The notes below the pieces were generated by a model. It was not told where the DNA came from, did no database searches, and saw nothing but the letters and a program-made list of their open reading frames with translations. Below are positions 5,331 to 6,252 of a stretch of DNA of 6,252 nt, piece after piece (the stretch's first letter is position 1; every line of letters starts with the position of its first letter). This stretch comes from an uncultured Clostridia bacterium (GTDB lineage: Bacteria > Bacillota > Clostridia > Oscillospirales > Ruminococcaceae): positions 1 through 6,252 of the forward strand of contig CALMXN010000351.1 in NCBI GenBank assembly GCA_937871145.1, written 5' to 3'. A program made the position numbers and the translations under genes.

Positions 5331-6252
5331 ATGTTAAGGGAAGGCGAGATCAGAATACCATCAGGATGTGCAATTTCCGGAATAATTTCAAAAAGTGGAA
5401 AAAACATTAATGGTGAAAGAATTGTGAAATCCATTTCTGTTATGCACGACCGTTCCAACGGCCTTGGGGGAGGTTTTGCTGGATATGGTATCTATCCACA
5501 GTATAAGGATTTGTATGCTTTTCATATTTTTTATGAAAGCAATCAGTCAAGGGAAGATTGTGAAAGATTTTTAGACAGGCATTTTGATGTAATCAATCTT
5601 TCAAAAATTCCAGTCAAGAAAAGTCCTAAGATTACAAATGAACCATTGATATGGAGATATTTTGTGACACCACTTCCAACAAAGCTTGCTGACAGTCATC
5701 TTGATGAAAAGGAATTTGTCACAAAAAGTGTTATCAGAATCAATACTCAGATTGACGGAGCATATGTCTTCTCAAGCGGAAAGAATATGGGAGTATTCAA
5801 GGCAGTTGGCTTCCCTGAAGATGTTGGTGAATTCTACAGACTTGACGAGTACGAGGGCTATGCGTGGACAGCTCACGGAAGATATCCGACAAACACACCG
5901 GGCTGGTGGGGCGGAGCTCATCCTTTTGCTATGCTTGACAATTCAATAGTACATAATGGTGAAATTTCATCTTATGACGCAAACAGACGTTTTATTGAAA
6001 TGTTCGGTTATAAATGTACTCTCCAGACAGATACAGAAGTTATTACCTATATAATAGATTATCTTGTGAGAAAGCAGGGTTTGTCACTTGAAGAAACTTC
6101 AAGTGTTATTGCAGCACCATTCTGGTCATCTATTGACAGAATGCCAAAGGAAGAAAAAGAAAAGCTTACTTATCTAAGAAATGCTTTTTCAAGTCTTCTT
6201 ATTACTGGACCTTTCTCAATTATACTTGGTTTTGAGGGCGTATTAATGGCAC
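5331..6252 (+). CDS. Class II glutamine amidotransferase subunit of archaeal-type (split) glutamate synthase, 3' end outside window
   Basis: The frame is open to the right edge, giving 307 residues; stand-alone members of this family are, from memory, about 360-370 residues, so most of it is present. It hydrolyses glutamine and supplies ammonia for glutamate formation by partner synthase subunits. Visible catalytic elements are the nucleophile C13 in PSGCAISG, R41 in the DRSNGLGGGFAGYG block, AHGRYPTNT at 181-189, WWGGAHPF at 192-199, HNGEI at 208-212 and TDTE at 233-236. In class II enzymes the cysteine must be N-terminal, so the first 12 residues are inferred to be a propeptide removed on maturation, as in Bacillus PurF. 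The start is set by GGGGAGG (5318-5324) 6 bases before the ATG. The N-terminal sequence suits the separate-subunit type rather than a full-length GltB. The synthase (FMN/Fe-S) and GXGXG subunits would be expected downstream. It is divergent from glnN. Confidence 0.92.
   Translation, partial: MLREGEIRIPSGCAISGIISKSGKNINGERIVKSISVMHDRSNGLGGGFAGYGIYPQYKDLYAFHIFYESNQSREDCERFLDRHFDVINLSKIPVKKSPKITNEPLIWRYFVTPLPTKLADSHLDEKEFVTKSVIRINTQIDGAYVFSSGKNMGVFKAVGFPEDVGEFYRLDEYEGYAWTAHGRYPTNTPGWWGGAHPFAMLDNSIVHNGEISSYDANRRFIEMFGYKCTLQTDTEVITYIIDYLVRKQGLSLEETSSVIAAPFWSSIDRMPKEEKEKLTYLRNAFSSLLITGPFSIILGFEGVLMA

Noticed and set aside
1..6252. CRISPR array, insertion sequence, tRNA/rRNA or prophage elements
   Set aside because: No spaced direct repeats, transposase motifs, terminal inverted repeats, cloverleaf or rRNA-like sequence was seen on either strand.

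Overview
The window is AT-rich. Its genes suggest a Gram-positive anaerobe of the class Clostridia, probably a Ruminococcus-like member of the Oscillospirales. The evidence is a type III glutamine synthetase, a split 'archaeal-type' glutamate synthase amidotransferase subunit, an ammonium transporter fused to a P-II protein, strong GGAGG-type ribosome binding sites and consensus TTGACA promoters. The genus is an inference; no marker gene is present.

Layout. Positions 1-270 hold the 3' end of an unrecognised plus-strand gene, closed by an intrinsic terminator. A consensus promoter then drives a small plus-strand lipoprotein gene (388-858). A 13-bp hairpin separates this from the convergent nitrogen-assimilation block. 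Two minus-strand genes follow, transcribed right to left: glnN (type III glutamine synthetase, 2840-4927) and then amtB with a C-terminal P-II domain (978-2684). They are separated by 155 bases that hold a long imperfect hairpin. The 403-base region 4928-5330 is a divergent control region. To its right a plus-strand class II glutamine amidotransferase subunit of glutamate synthase begins at 5331 and runs off the window.

How the genes work together. The transporter admits ammonium, glutamine synthetase fixes it into glutamine, and the amidotransferase subunit takes ammonia from glutamine for glutamate synthesis (the GS-GOGAT cycle). The fused P-II domain probably gates the transporter in response to ATP/ADP/2-oxoglutarate. 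It lacks the uridylylated T-loop tyrosine, so control is expected to be allosteric rather than covalent.

Most notable signal. Both divergent promoters (glnN and the amidotransferase gene) are near-consensus, and each is followed within roughly 10 bases of the predicted transcription start by a strong intrinsic terminator lying between promoter and ribosome binding site. Together with the glnN-amtB intergenic hairpin, this suggests that nitrogen assimilation here is controlled by premature termination at several points. The amidotransferase leader also contains a three-codon reading frame with a good ribosome binding site, and two short segments resembling what I recall of the glutamine-riboswitch consensus. 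No known attenuation system fits clearly.
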